From Methanolobus mangrovi (GTDB lineage: Archaea > Halobacteriota > Methanosarcinia > Methanosarcinales > Methanosarcinaceae), in assembly GCF_031312535.1 (NCBI RefSeq), contig NZ_CP133594.1, forward strand, positions 1,550,001-1,614,000: a stretch of DNA of 64,000 nt, written 5' to 3'. This document shows positions 52,158 through 60,668 of this stretch, piece by piece (position 1 is the stretch's first letter; each line of letters begins with the position of its first letter). The notes below the pieces were generated by a model, which was not told the origin of the DNA, did no database searches, and saw only the letters and a list, made by a program, of their open reading frames with translations. The position numbers and the translations under genes were made by a program.

Positions 52158-53813
52158 ATTCATAACCAAATCAGGATAAAACACGTCAATTCATTCCTTA
52201 AAGTCCTTATTGCCACCTTAATATTCAGTTCACTCCTTACCTCCTGCGCATATGCAAATGAGGTAAAAGTAGGAATATACCAGAATGAACCACTCACCTA
52301 CTTAAATAAGGACGGAACAGCCGAAGGTCTGTATATTGAAATACTGGAAAGCATAGCTTTGAAAGAAGGATGGGAACTGCAATTTATCCAGGGCACTCTT
52401 GAAGAGTCACTTGAGAGATTGGATAATGGCAGTATAGACATTCTGCCTGCTATCCCATTCACACCTGAAATGGATGAACAATATATGCTGACGACTGAGG
52501 CAGCATTCACTGACTGGGGACTTGTTTACACATACAGAGGTTCAGGCATAAGTTCCACTAGTGACATTGGTGGGAAAAAAATAGCCGGTCAGAATGATCT
52601 CTTTTTTGATAACTTCAATGCAAGTCTGGGCACTTCTAACACCAGCTACGTATTTGTAGCGGCTGATAATTACATGGATGTCTTTGAACTGGTACAGAGC
52701 AGAGAGGCGGATGCCGGGATAATCGCAAGGTCCTACGGTGAAAGACATGAAGCACAATATGACGTGGAAAAAATATCTTTTGTTATATCCCCCACTGACA
52801 TGGTTTTCGCATTACCCAAAAATACTGACAATGAAATTGCCAGGATTATCGATGAAAATATTGCCCAGATGGTAATTGAAGATGGGAATATATCTTATGT
52901 GCCAGCCCAAACAAGCAATCCTGACCTGACCACGTGGGAGAGTCCTTCGTGGCTTAAGTTGTCTGTTGGCGTTGGTGGCAGTTTGCTATTATTATTTGTT
53001 ATATTGAGCCTGACCCTGCGCAACAAGGTGGACGAGAAAACATCAGAACTTAATTCAAAGAACAGGGAACTGGAAGTTGAGATAAGGGAGAGAAAAATAG
53101 CTGAAGAAAAATTGAAACAATACTCCCTTGAACTGAAGAACTCAAATGAACTCAAAGACCTCTTTACCGACATACTCAGGCACGACCTCATAAATCCTGC
53201 CACTGTAATCAAGGGTTATGTGGAATATCTCATTGAACTGGAGAACGAGGATAAGCGAAAAGACGCACTAAAGGCAATTGAAAGGAATAACAAGAAGCTG
53301 ATCGACCTCATCGAGAATGCTGCCAATCTTGCCAAACTCGAGAACATGGATGAGCTTGATTTTGAAGCCATGGACCTGAAAGAGATAATCAAAGAGATAA
53401 TTGATAATCTCAAGCCAAAACTGGATGGAAAAGCAATGAATATTACTTTTGAACCCACTGGCGAATATCCGGCTGATGTTAATACTACTATAGAGGATGT
53501 GTTCTCAAACCTCATAGGAAATTCTATCAAGTACAGTCCTGCAGGAAGCACCATTACAATAAATATCGATGATCTGGATGATGAATGGGAAGTATCAATC
53601 ACCGATGAAGGAGAAGGAATCCCGGATAAAGATAAACCCCACATCTTTGACAGGTTCAAGCGGGCACATAAAGTAAATGTAAAAGGATCAGGCCTTGGAC
53701 TTGCTATCGTAAAGCGTATAATAGACCTGCATGAAGGAACAGTGGAAGTACAAGATGGGACTGATGGAAAAGGAACCACTTTCAAAGTCACTCTTCAAAA
53801 AGCAAAGAATTAA
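52158..53813 (+). CDS. Histidine kinase with periplasmic solute-binding domain, start codon unusual
   Basis: About 551 residues: signal sequence (FLKVLIATLIFSSLLTSCAYA), extracellular solute-binding (SBP_bac_3-like) domain (about 35-250; VGIYQNEPLTYLNKDG to IGGKKIAGQND), membrane helix LSVGVGGSLLLLFVILSLTL, coiled coil, a HisKA-like helix pair with acceptor His in DILRHDLINPATVIKGY, and HATPase_c (ITDEGEGIPDK, GSGLGLAIVKRI). It should sense an external amino-acid-like ligand. The frame is open upstream only to a stop at 52122 and contains no ATG, GTG or TTG before the TTG at 52359, which is inside the binding domain. ATT 52158 with GGAAG 7 nt upstream is my best guess. A TATA-like ATAAATATAAAT lies near 52089. 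Confidence 0.85.
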   Translation: MHNQIRIKHVNSFLKVLIATLIFSSLLTSCAYANEVKVGIYQNEPLTYLNKDGTAEGLYIEILESIALKEGWELQFIQGTLEESLERLDNGSIDILPAIPFTPEMDEQYMLTTEAAFTDWGLVYTYRGSGISSTSDIGGKKIAGQNDLFFDNFNASLGTSNTSYVFVAADNYMDVFELVQSREADAGIIARSYGERHEAQYDVEKISFVISPTDMVFALPKNTDNEIARIIDENIAQMVIEDGNISYVPAQTSNPDLTTWESPSWLKLSVGVGGSLLLLFVILSLTLRNKVDEKTSELNSKNRELEVEIRERKIAEEKLKQYSLELKNSNELKDLFTDILRHDLINPATVIKGYVEYLIELENEDKRKDALKAIERNNKKLIDLIENAANLAKLENMDELDFEAMDLKEIIKEIIDNLKPKLDGKAMNITFEPTGEYPADVNTTIEDVFSNLIGNSIKYSPAGSTITINIDDLDDEWEVSITDEGEGIPDKDKPHIFDRFKRAHKVNVKGSGLGLAIVKRIIDLHEGTVEVQDGTDGKGTTFKVTLQKAKN

Positions 53814-53821
53814 AGAGAATT

Positions 53822-54613
53822 TTAGTATATATCAGACCTTCTGTCATCGAACACCGGAATCGTTTTTCGTACATTAACAGTCTTTTCAAGTTCAAGGAGA
53901 TGGGAAATTACAGTTTCCTTATCCCCTGCTTCTTCTTTGACCTCGCCCAGAGCATCAACTATTATTGAACCTCCGAAGAATGATGAATCCGGACCATCCC
54001 CCACACGATTACATGCGATATGTGGTATCTGGTTCTCAATTGCACGTGCGATTGCAAGGGATTTCCAGATATGACCCCGCGGAGAAGGAAACTCAGCAAT
54101 TGTCACAAGAATATCAGAGCCTTCAAGAGCTAATTTTCGGGCAACCTCAGGAAATCGTATTTCATAACATATCTGAAGACCAATTACCAGATCCCTGTTC
54201 ATGAGCCTGATTGGAACAATCTCATTTCCCGCAGAAAAATACTGTTTTTCTTTTTTGAAAGGATGGGTTTTACGATATAACCCTGCAATCTCTCCGTCCT
54301 CAATGCAGATACCAAGATTATAATAATCAGGACCTTTTACACCATCCTTTCTTTCGATTATAGAAAAGATGAGTATGCATTCATGTTCTTTAGAGAAATC
54401 ACACATCCTCTTTACAGTTTCACCAGGCATATGCTCCGCAGAATCCACCATGTTTTCATAGCAGAATCCGGTTGAAAACACTTCAGGAAATACCAGAAGC
54501 TCAGCACCTTCTGACACAGCTACGTGTGCCATAGTAAGGGCTTTTACTATATTCGTTTCCTTTTCGCAGTTGAGTATATCCATCTGGATACAGGCTACCT
54601 TTATGCTGTTCAT
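53822..54613 (-). CDS. Nitrilase-superfamily carbon-nitrogen hydrolase
   Basis: 263 residues. The family hydrolyses amide or nitrile C-N bonds with a Glu-Lys-Cys triad; here Glu44 (VFPEVFSTGF), Lys115 (YRKTHPF) and Cys149 (LQICYEIRFPE) are all present. The subfamily looks like the omega-amidase/NIT2-like branch, but substrate is not certain. The ATG has no ribosome site; a TATA-like CCTAAAAATAG lies about 25 nt upstream on the minus strand, so the message may be leaderless. It converges with the preceding kinase gene, 8 bp apart. No pathway partner is adjacent. Confidence 0.9.
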   Translation of the reverse strand: MNSIKVACIQMDILNCEKETNIVKALTMAHVAVSEGAELLVFPEVFSTGFCYENMVDSAEHMPGETVKRMCDFSKEHECILIFSIIERKDGVKGPDYYNLGICIEDGEIAGLYRKTHPFKKEKQYFSAGNEIVPIRLMNRDLVIGLQICYEIRFPEVARKLALEGSDILVTIAEFPSPRGHIWKSLAIARAIENQIPHIACNRVGDGPDSSFFGGSIIVDALGEVKEEAGDKETVISHLLELEKTVNVRKTIPVFDDRRSDIY

Positions 54614-54683
54614 AGAAACAAAACCTTTTGATCTATTTTTAGGCCCAGTGTACGTTTGGCATCAAGAACCTGGAAGGATATAC

Positions 54684-55295
54684 TTATTCAAAATCGGTGA
54701 TTGTGGTAGATTTTGTTTTAGGTATCAAGCCACTTATATCAATGGAACTCCTGACTATCTTGATAAGTATACAATTGGAATGTTTTATGATAACTGGGTT
54801 CACGTTTTTAAGCTCATAGGCAGGCCCTTCAGGAGCGATCTTTATCTTAGTGATACCTGTAACGTATTCTTTTGGAATTTTGTCTGCCAGCGTAATAGCA
54901 CAATTTGCTGATGCAAGATAATCTGTCAGGCTTTTGGCACTAAAACCCATTTTAATGAACTCTTCCTTAAATACCGGCCTATCAAGCGTTCTTGATAAGA
55001 CATAAACAGCAACAGGGATCATTAAGGAGGATTCTACCGATTTTATGTATTCAGATATAAATGAATATATGTCACCACTTTCGTTTTGCCCGGCCTCTAC
55101 AATACTGTATACCTTGGAGGGAGGAATCTCAACTTCATTTAACTTTTTGAGATCCTTGAGAGCACGCAGGTAACCGGTCATTACAAGACGATGCTCATCT
55201 ATTCCCTTATCTTTCAGCTCACGCGTTACGCCACTGATAGAAAGCTGTCTACCCTTAAGAATTTCCTTGATAAGTAGATAGATGTTTGCAGACAT
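54684..55295 (-). CDS. Hypothetical protein with winged-helix-like N-terminus
   Basis: 203 residues, not recognised. The N-terminal 70 residues (ILKGRQLSISGVTRELKDKGIDEHRLVMTGYLRALKDL, split over helices) look like a small helix-turn-helix or winged helix, followed by a helical middle and a C-terminal strand-rich part (EYVTGITKIKIAPEGP, CILIKIVRSSIDISG). It has no signal or membrane segment. A TATA-like CTAAATATATC about 30-40 nt before the ATG on the minus strand, without a ribosome site, suggests a leaderless or nearly leaderless message. Possibly a DNA-binding regulator, but no family or ligand is claimed. Confidence 0.6.
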   Translation of the reverse strand: MSANIYLLIKEILKGRQLSISGVTRELKDKGIDEHRLVMTGYLRALKDLKKLNEVEIPPSKVYSIVEAGQNESGDIYSFISEYIKSVESSLMIPVAVYVLSRTLDRPVFKEEFIKMGFSAKSLTDYLASANCAITLADKIPKEYVTGITKIKIAPEGPAYELKNVNPVIIKHSNCILIKIVRSSIDISGLIPKTKSTTITDFE

Positions 55296-55660
55296 AGTAA
55301 CTGCATCATGATTGGTAACAAACCTGATATATTTAGCGGTTCCTTTTAAAAAAATTCAGTTTAAAAACAGGTAGATTTAAAAGTAATAATGACGTTATAA
55401 GAGTCCCTCATAAGCTGAATGGAAACTATACAATAGTAACCCACTCAATGTTAAGTTGGCGTATAAAAAACTGTTCCCTGTTGCGATGGAATGATCATAA
55501 CATCATTTTGAATCCACACATCTGATTCTATGAAATTATTTTGATCGATAAACCTTGTGTACCCTGGAATATCTGAAAGCCATTAATATTGCAACATCAT
55601 TTATATCTATAAGGCAAAAATTGAACTTAATTTCAGTTTGTGACACTTTCGGAGGATTGA
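55296..55660. promoter_or_regulatory. Divergent control region before deoxyhypusine synthase
   Basis: Holds the minus-strand TATA of the hypothetical gene (55323-55335), a plus-strand TATA-like GCGTATAAAAAAC near 55455-55468 without an obvious gene behind it, and ATTTATATCTATAAG near 55602-55617, which is the likelier promoter of dys. GGAGG/ATTGA precedes the ATG. Confidence 0.4.
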
Positions 55661-56695
55661 ATGCGTTTACCTACATTTACCCAAAACCCCACCAGACCAG
55701 TTGAGATCAAAGACAGGTCTGTTAGTGATCTGATGGATGCAATGCAATATACCGGATTTCAGGGAAGGAAACTTGCTGAGTCCGTAAAAGCATGGGAAAA
55801 TATGCTGAAAGATGAAAATGTTACTATTTTCATGGGACTTAGCGGAGCAATGGTACCTGCCGGAATGAGAAAGGTCATAACCTACCTTATAGAAAATCGC
55901 CTGATCGATTGCCTTGTAAGTACAGGAGCAAATATATTTCACGATTGTCATGAAGCCCTTGGCCTGAAACATTACGTAGGGTCGCATATGGCTAATGATG
56001 AGGAACTCTTTGAGCATGGCGTAGACAGGATATATGATGTTTTTGCATATGAGGAAGAATTCAGGAATACGGACCATTTCATAGCAGATTTTGCTAAAAG
56101 GCATGATGGAGAACAATACTCTTCAAGGGAATTCATTCGCCTCCTAGGCAAGGAGATCTCTGAAAGAGGCGATAGTCAATCCATTATTGCCAGTGCCTAT
56201 AAGCACAACGTACCTATCTTCATACCCGCTCTCTGTGACAGTTCAATAGGAATCGGCCTTACCATTGCAAGAAGGTTTGGCTGTAATGTCAATATCGACC
56301 AGATAAAAGATGTTGATGAAATTACGCAGATGGTGGAACTTTCAGAAAAGACCGGAGTTATCTATGTTGGAGGAGGAGTCCCAAAGAACTTCATCCAGCA
56401 GACCGAGGTCGTTGCTTCAATCATGGGACATGAGGTCGCAGGTCACGAATATGCAATCCAATATACTGCCGATGTCCCTCACTGGGGCGGGCTGTCAGGA
56501 TGTACATTCGACGAAGCAGTCTCATGGGGCAAAATTGCAAAGGAAGCAAAAAAAGTCCAGGTCTTTGCGGATGCTACAATAGCACTTCCAATTGTGACCC
56601 AGGCACTGTACGAAAAGACAAAAGATCAGGTACGAAAAACACCTTCATTCAACTGGGAAGAAGGACAGGCAAATATCTATTTCGAAACATTATGA
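55661..56695 (+). CDS. dys: Deoxyhypusine synthase
   Basis: Transfers the aminobutyl group of spermidine to a lysine of translation factor aIF5A, an essential archaeal/eukaryal modification. 344 residues. NAD-binding Rossmann motifs are visible (MGLSGAMVPAGMRKV, VSTGANIFHD), with DSSIGIGL (about 191-198) and the active-site Lys in SWGKIAKEAKK (about Lys291). GGAGG precedes the ATG. It is monocistronic as far as seen; the aIF5A gene is not in the window. Some archaeal homologues act instead as homospermidine synthases, but the key active-site segment is of the deoxyhypusine kind. Confidence 0.93.
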   Translation: MRLPTFTQNPTRPVEIKDRSVSDLMDAMQYTGFQGRKLAESVKAWENMLKDENVTIFMGLSGAMVPAGMRKVITYLIENRLIDCLVSTGANIFHDCHEALGLKHYVGSHMANDEELFEHGVDRIYDVFAYEEEFRNTDHFIADFAKRHDGEQYSSREFIRLLGKEISERGDSQSIIASAYKHNVPIFIPALCDSSIGIGLTIARRFGCNVNIDQIKDVDEITQMVELSEKTGVIYVGGGVPKNFIQQTEVVASIMGHEVAGHEYAIQYTADVPHWGGLSGCTFDEAVSWGKIAKEAKKVQVFADATIALPIVTQALYEKTKDQVRKTPSFNWEEGQANIYFETL

Positions 56696-56839
56696 AATCA
56701 CAACACCTTTATTAAGTGTAACCTCCATATTATAGGTACTAAAATAGACAACACGTGGGCAATACATTTCCACATGAACAACTAAGAAGTTCAAATGTAG
56801 CTATTTTTACCAGGTACGTTGACAAGATGAGGTAATTAA

Positions 56840-57355
56840 ATGAGTAAACGAACAAGAATTATTAATGATCCTTCCGAACTCGTACCTCTGCTCCAGGTTT
56901 TTGGATCCCATAGACACAAAAAAGTATTTGATTCACTTCTGAACCTATGGATGACAAAGGAAGATCTTGAGGAGCTTTTAGGCACTGACGTAACTAAAAG
57001 CATTACTATACTCAAAAAAAGCGGTTTGATCGAAAGCCAGTGGCACATGCCAGAACCTGGCAAGACTCCTGAAAAAGAATACCGTTCATCCTATTCTAAA
57101 GTCCAGACAAATTTCCAATGTTCTTTTGAAGACATGAGTGACATCATTATGCTCACCTTCATGCCTTATGAAGATGTGAAAGATGCCATTGAAGAACTTG
57201 AGAAGTTAGTTGAACAGGGAAACGATTCCATGAGCAGTCTTACAAGAGCATTGAACAAGAGTCCACTATACATTCGTGCGGTTGCCCGCAGGTCTGATAA
57301 ACTCACAGTCATGGGACAAAGACTCAAGGTACTTCTGAATGGAGAAACAGAATGA
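56840..57355 (+). CDS. ArsR-like winged-helix regulator
   Basis: 171 residues. The N-terminal winged helix (LLQVFGSHRHKKVFDSLL, LTKEDLEELLGTD-like WMTKEDLEELLGTD, ITILKKSGLIESQWHMP; about 15-75) is typical of archaeal ArsR-type regulators. The C-terminal helical part (LVEQGNDSMSSLTRALNKSP) may mediate dimerisation or ligand binding. It has GAGGTAATTAA before the ATG. Its stop overlaps the start of the next regulator gene by 4 nt (ATGA), so the two are translationally coupled. The ligand is unknown. Confidence 0.82.
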   Translation: MSKRTRIINDPSELVPLLQVFGSHRHKKVFDSLLNLWMTKEDLEELLGTDVTKSITILKKSGLIESQWHMPEPGKTPEKEYRSSYSKVQTNFQCSFEDMSDIIMLTFMPYEDVKDAIEELEKLVEQGNDSMSSLTRALNKSPLYIRAVARRSDKLTVMGQRLKVLLNGETE

Positions 57356-58140
57356 TAGAACTTCTTCATAGCAAAAGTGGTATCACAAAATTCCAGATAC
57401 TGATCGAAGTGGCTGCGCACCAACCTAATGTACGACAAAAAGAAATTGCTGAGAAGATAGGAGTTACTCCCCAGGCAGTATCCGAGTACATTAAGGAACT
57501 TGTTGCAGAAGGTTTGGTCTATTCGGAAGGAAGAGTACGCTATAGAATCACAAAACTTGGTGTTGAATGGGTACTTGAGAATGCCGCAGATATGAAGAGA
57601 TATGCACGCTATGTAATGAGCGATATAATCAGCCATGTTTCTACCTGGACTGCAATTGCTGAGGAAGACCTTGAAGAAGGAAAAGAGGTCTACCTTAATA
57701 TGGACAAAGGCCTGCTATATGTAAGCACCACCGGAGTTACAAACGCAACCGGAACAACGATTTCAAGCGCAAAGAAGGGCGAAGATGTTGGAGTTACGGA
57801 CTTGATGGGCCTTATTGATCTTGAAAATGCAAGTATTACTATTTGCAGGATACCAAGAGTTGAGCGGGGCGGATCACGCAATGTTGATGTGGAACGATTG
57901 AGGGCTCTTGCTAAATCTAAAGCATATATTGCAACAGTAGGTGTGGAGTCACTTATAGCTCTGAAGAGAATTGGCCTGGAACCACATGTTATGTTCGGAG
58001 CAAAGGAATCAGTCATAGAGGCTGCTTATCACGGACTTTCATCACTGGTGCTGGCAATCGACGAAGAAGTACCATCCATTCTAAGCAGGCTTGAAACAGA
58101 GAACCTGGAATACGAGCTTGTTGACCTTAGTATACAATAA
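57352..58140 (+). CDS. Winged-helix regulator with C-terminal ligand-like domain
   Basis: 262 residues. The N-terminal winged helix (about 10-75; VRQKEIAEKIGVTPQAVSEY and YSEGRVRYRITKLGVEWV) is MarR-like. A C-terminal domain (about 100-262) has GVTNATGTTISSAKKGEDVG and ARALAKS-like RLRALAKSKAYIATVGVESL, which resembles the archaeal predicted regulators grouped as COG1497 (recalled, not checked). It overlaps the ArsR-like gene by 4 nt and precedes the phosphodiesterase gene by 18 nt. The pair may form one regulatory unit that controls an unknown gene or itself. Confidence 0.82.
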   Translation: MIELLHSKSGITKFQILIEVAAHQPNVRQKEIAEKIGVTPQAVSEYIKELVAEGLVYSEGRVRYRITKLGVEWVLENAADMKRYARYVMSDIISHVSTWTAIAEEDLEEGKEVYLNMDKGLLYVSTTGVTNATGTTISSAKKGEDVGVTDLMGLIDLENASITICRIPRVERGGSRNVDVERLRALAKSKAYIATVGVESLIALKRIGLEPHVMFGAKESVIEAAYHGLSSLVLAIDEEVPSILSRLETENLEYELVDLSIQ

Positions 58141-58158
58141 TCGGACAAAGATGATTGC

Positions 58159-58692
58159 ATGAAAATCATATTGGTATCGGACACCCATTTGGAAACAGAC
58201 AGTATTCCAGCTTACCTTTCTGATGTTTTCGACCAGTATGATATGATAATTCATGCCGGTGATTTTGATTCACTGTCTTTTTTCAAAGCCCTTGATGCAA
58301 CAGGTAAACTAAAAGCCGTACACGGCAATTCAGATGAACCTGCTGTAAAAGAGCTACTCCCTGAAAAGCTGGTCTTTGAAGTAGAAGGAGTTAAGATCGG
58401 AGTCATCCATGAAGCGTCACTCTCAATAGTTGACAATACTGCAACAAGATACATGGCTCTGGAAATGGGAGTAGACATTCTTGTGTTCGGACATTTACAC
58501 AGACCAATTATCGAAAAAAGTGATGTGCTTCTTATCTGTCCCGGATCACCTACAAAACCGAGGATGTCCGATCCATGCGCAATTGAACTACAAATCAAAA
58601 ACGGCACGATCGAGACAAATATTATTCCGATAACGGGTCAATCCTGTGGATATATTGACTTTTCCCGCAAACTTGGTGAAGACAATAAGTAA
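58159..58692 (+). CDS. YfcE/MJ0936-type metallophosphoesterase
   Basis: 177 residues of the calcineurin-like phosphoesterase family, of the small MJ0936/YfcE kind. Metal ligands are all visible: Asp8 and His10 (SDTH), Asp36 (HAGDFD), Asn57 (GNSD), and histidines of GVIHEA and FGHLHRP. Such enzymes hydrolyse phosphodiesters in vitro; the physiological substrate is unknown. The ATG overlaps no other frame and lies 18 nt after the regulator stop, so the gene probably belongs to that transcript. It converges closely with the 77-residue gene. Confidence 0.88.
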   Translation: MKIILVSDTHLETDSIPAYLSDVFDQYDMIIHAGDFDSLSFFKALDATGKLKAVHGNSDEPAVKELLPEKLVFEVEGVKIGVIHEASLSIVDNTATRYMALEMGVDILVFGHLHRPIIEKSDVLLICPGSPTKPRMSDPCAIELQIKNGTIETNIIPITGQSCGYIDFSRKLGEDNK

Positions 58693-58697
58693 AAGGC

Positions 58698-58931
58698 CTA
58701 ATTCTGGCCATTGATAGTTTCTGTTTTAAACATCACACCAGTGCCTTTCAATGTCATCTGAATTCTATCAGTGAATAGAAGGATCTCATCCAGATCCACA
58801 TTGTCGCCCCAGTCATAAACATAGTCATAATTTCCCTGTACCTGTTTGAATCCAAGAGACATCAGACTTCGGTTTATTTCAGAAGGCATTGCGCCGTTAC
58901 TGTTAAACCAGAGAACCAGATAAGTTTTCAT
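58698..58931 (-). CDS. Small conserved-looking hypothetical protein, 77 residues
   Basis: 77 residues starting MKTYLVLWFNSNGAMPSEINRS in two pieces (MKTYLVLWFNSNGAM, then PSEINRSLMSLGF). GAGGGTG precedes the ATG. The pattern strand, helix, strand, helix, strand is compatible with a compact ferredoxin-like fold (inference), and there is no signal or membrane segment. I do not recognise a family. The gene converges with the phosphodiesterase gene and lies downstream of the RPA pair, from which it is separated by a clear terminator at 58998-59017, so it is its own unit. Confidence 0.6.
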   Translation of the reverse strand: MKTYLVLWFNSNGAMPSEINRSLMSLGFKQVQGNYDYVYDWGDNVDLDEILLFTDRIQMTLKGTGVMFKTETINGQN

Positions 58932-58997
58932 GTAACACCCTCAAAAATCACAATGCTTACGTTACATATGGCACTTTTGGTCGATAAAAGAGTAGAA

Positions 58998-59017
58998 AAG
59001 GGCAAGAATATGCCCTT
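58998..59017 (-). terminator. Terminator of the RPA operon
   Basis: AAGGGCA (58998-59004) and TGCCCTT (59011-59017) form a perfect 7-bp stem with loop AGAATA; on the minus strand TTCTACTCTTTT follows. It lies 13 nt beyond the RPA-partner stop. Confidence 0.65.
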
Positions 59018-59029
59018 GAATACGGGTAT

Positions 59030-59596
59030 TTAATATGTTTCTTTTAAGGATCTCAAAGCCTGAGCAACCATTGAAGAATAGTGCTTAGCATCAGGACTGT
59101 AGTATTCCTTTGCACGCTGTGTATTGGCAGACGTACTCTCAAGATTCTTGATCCTATCCAGAGTACATTTTGCAGTTTCTATTACCCACATATCCCTGGT
59201 TTGTCCATCAACTATATAGAGTGACTCAGGACGTACAGAAGTAATAACATCACCTTCGCCCGTAGTATAAGTACTTGGTTTGCCGACTACTGCAACAAAA
59301 GCAGGAGTTTCACATTCAGCAAGCACCTGGGCAGCTTCAGGCTGATATTGCCCGGCATATATAAGGAAAGAACCGGTAGGATCTGTAACACGGCCGCGCC
59401 AATATTCTGAATCAGTACCTATATCCTCTTTTTCAATGAGTGTACCGACAATGAATATACGATTTACCTTGGCACCTGTTGGAGTGAGGAGATACTGCGG
59501 AGCATATTGGTCATCACCATCCTTGAAACTAAGATTGGACTCCCTGAACTCCTGGGCAAATACTCTTCTGGCAACTTCTCTTGTGTATCCGGCCAT
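59030..59596 (-). CDS. RPA-associated OB-fold protein (COG3390 type)
   Basis: 188 residues beginning MAGYTREVARRVFAQEFRE. It is the small partner that accompanies archaeal RPA genes (RPA-associated protein, COG3390). An OB-fold-like middle (about 40-140; VNRIFIVGTLIEKEDIG, WRGRVTDPTGSFLIYAGQY in blocks) is visible. AGGTGATC, an excellent ribosome site, is embedded in the end of the RPA gene, whose stop is directly next to this ATG (1 nt boundary), so the two are translationally coupled. By analogy with haloarchaea the two form a single-strand DNA-binding complex in replication and repair. Confidence 0.85.
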   Translation of the reverse strand: MAGYTREVARRVFAQEFRESNLSFKDGDDQYAPQYLLTPTGAKVNRIFIVGTLIEKEDIGTDSEYWRGRVTDPTGSFLIYAGQYQPEAAQVLAECETPAFVAVVGKPSTYTTGEGDVITSVRPESLYIVDGQTRDMWVIETAKCTLDRIKNLESTSANTQRAKEYYSPDAKHYSSMVAQALRSLKETY

Positions 59597-60526
59597 TCAG
59601 ATCACCTCTGCTGCGGCTATTAGTGCATCCAGTTCAGACATTTCGAATGAGAATATCGGAGTTATGGAATCTGCAAGCAGATATCGTTCGATTTTGGACC
59701 CACTTACAAGGTAATATTTACCCACAAGTAGTTTTTTCATTTGCTCAAGGACAACTCCCTGATCAAGAGCATCTGCCGCAAGGGCAATTGAATTTTCAAG
59801 CGTCATGCCAGTGATCTCTTCGACAAGATCTCTTTTCAGTATAGTATCCTGTATGAAAGCACCATTATCCATAACAGCTTTTATGCGAAGATCATAGACA
59901 CCATCCACCTTACCGTGCTCCATGCAGGCTCCCTTTGTCAATGCACGATTGCACTCAGGACACCTTTTTATTAAGCCTGAACCGGACTGTATGTCCACCA
60001 TGGCACCTTTGAACTCCACGGCCGTAGTTCCTACCTCGATCTCCTCATCAATGGATTCAATGGAACTGCTCTTATTGACATTCAACTGGAATTTACCATT
60101 CCACTCATTTACGACTACGTTTTTGAATACGTAGCTTTTACCTTCTTCCACCAGAGGTGCTCCGGCACTTTCCCAAAGTGTGAATTTGATGGTTCCGGAT
60201 TCATCCCCCACAAGCCCCACCTGAGAAATGGATTCATGAGAATTGTCCCATAGCTGGACAATTTTCCCCCTCACATTAACCCACTTCCCGTCTACCGTTA
60301 TATCAGATATGGCTACAGTTGGTGATTCTGACTGACCGGTGTAGAACTCACCCCTATTGATATTGTATGATTTTAAAAAGTAGTTTACGACGCTTCGGCG
60401 TGCTTCTTCCTTTGGAACCTTGAACTTCATTATCATTTTGTCAAGACGTTCTTCGATATCCTCAATAGGAATCTCCACCCCAAGTTCATGGAACCTGCCA
60501 CTAATTTCCTGTGCTAATTGTTTCAT
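59597..60526 (-). CDS. rpa: Replication protein A (single-stranded DNA-binding protein) with zinc finger
   Basis: 309 residues. An N-terminal helical segment (LAQEISGRFHELG) and an OB fold (about 60-170; WVNVRGKIVQLWDNSHESISQ in pieces, VGDESGTIKFTLWES) lead to a zinc finger: CPEC, then Cys and His in CMEHG (C-x2-C-x8-C-x2-H, about 190-210). It is a euryarchaeal RPA. The ATG 60526 is chosen because GAGG lies 8 nt upstream; the TTG at 60532 is the alternative. It is directly followed by its partner gene. It binds single-stranded DNA in replication, recombination and repair. Confidence 0.9.
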   Translation of the reverse strand: MKQLAQEISGRFHELGVEIPIEDIEERLDKMIMKFKVPKEEARRSVVNYFLKSYNINRGEFYTGQSESPTVAISDITVDGKWVNVRGKIVQLWDNSHESISQVGLVGDESGTIKFTLWESAGAPLVEEGKSYVFKNVVVNEWNGKFQLNVNKSSSIESIDEEIEVGTTAVEFKGAMVDIQSGSGLIKRCPECNRALTKGACMEHGKVDGVYDLRIKAVMDNGAFIQDTILKRDLVEEITGMTLENSIALAADALDQGVVLEQMKKLLVGKYYLVSGSKIERYLLADSITPIFSFEMSELDALIAAAEVI

Positions 60527-60668
60527 ATTCAAATCCTCAAGCCCCTTGTTTGTATCATCTTGAGAGGCAATTTATCTGTATGCTCCAACCCTATATAATT
60601 AAGTTGTAAGCTAAGTGAAAGTAATATATAAAGAGTTGATAGTTCAGAGAACTACCACAATAGAGAAC

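Noticed and set aside
54570-54911. 113-residue plus-strand frame between the amidase and hypothetical genes
   Set aside because: Overlaps two minus-strand genes, aromatic-rich and without a ribosome site.
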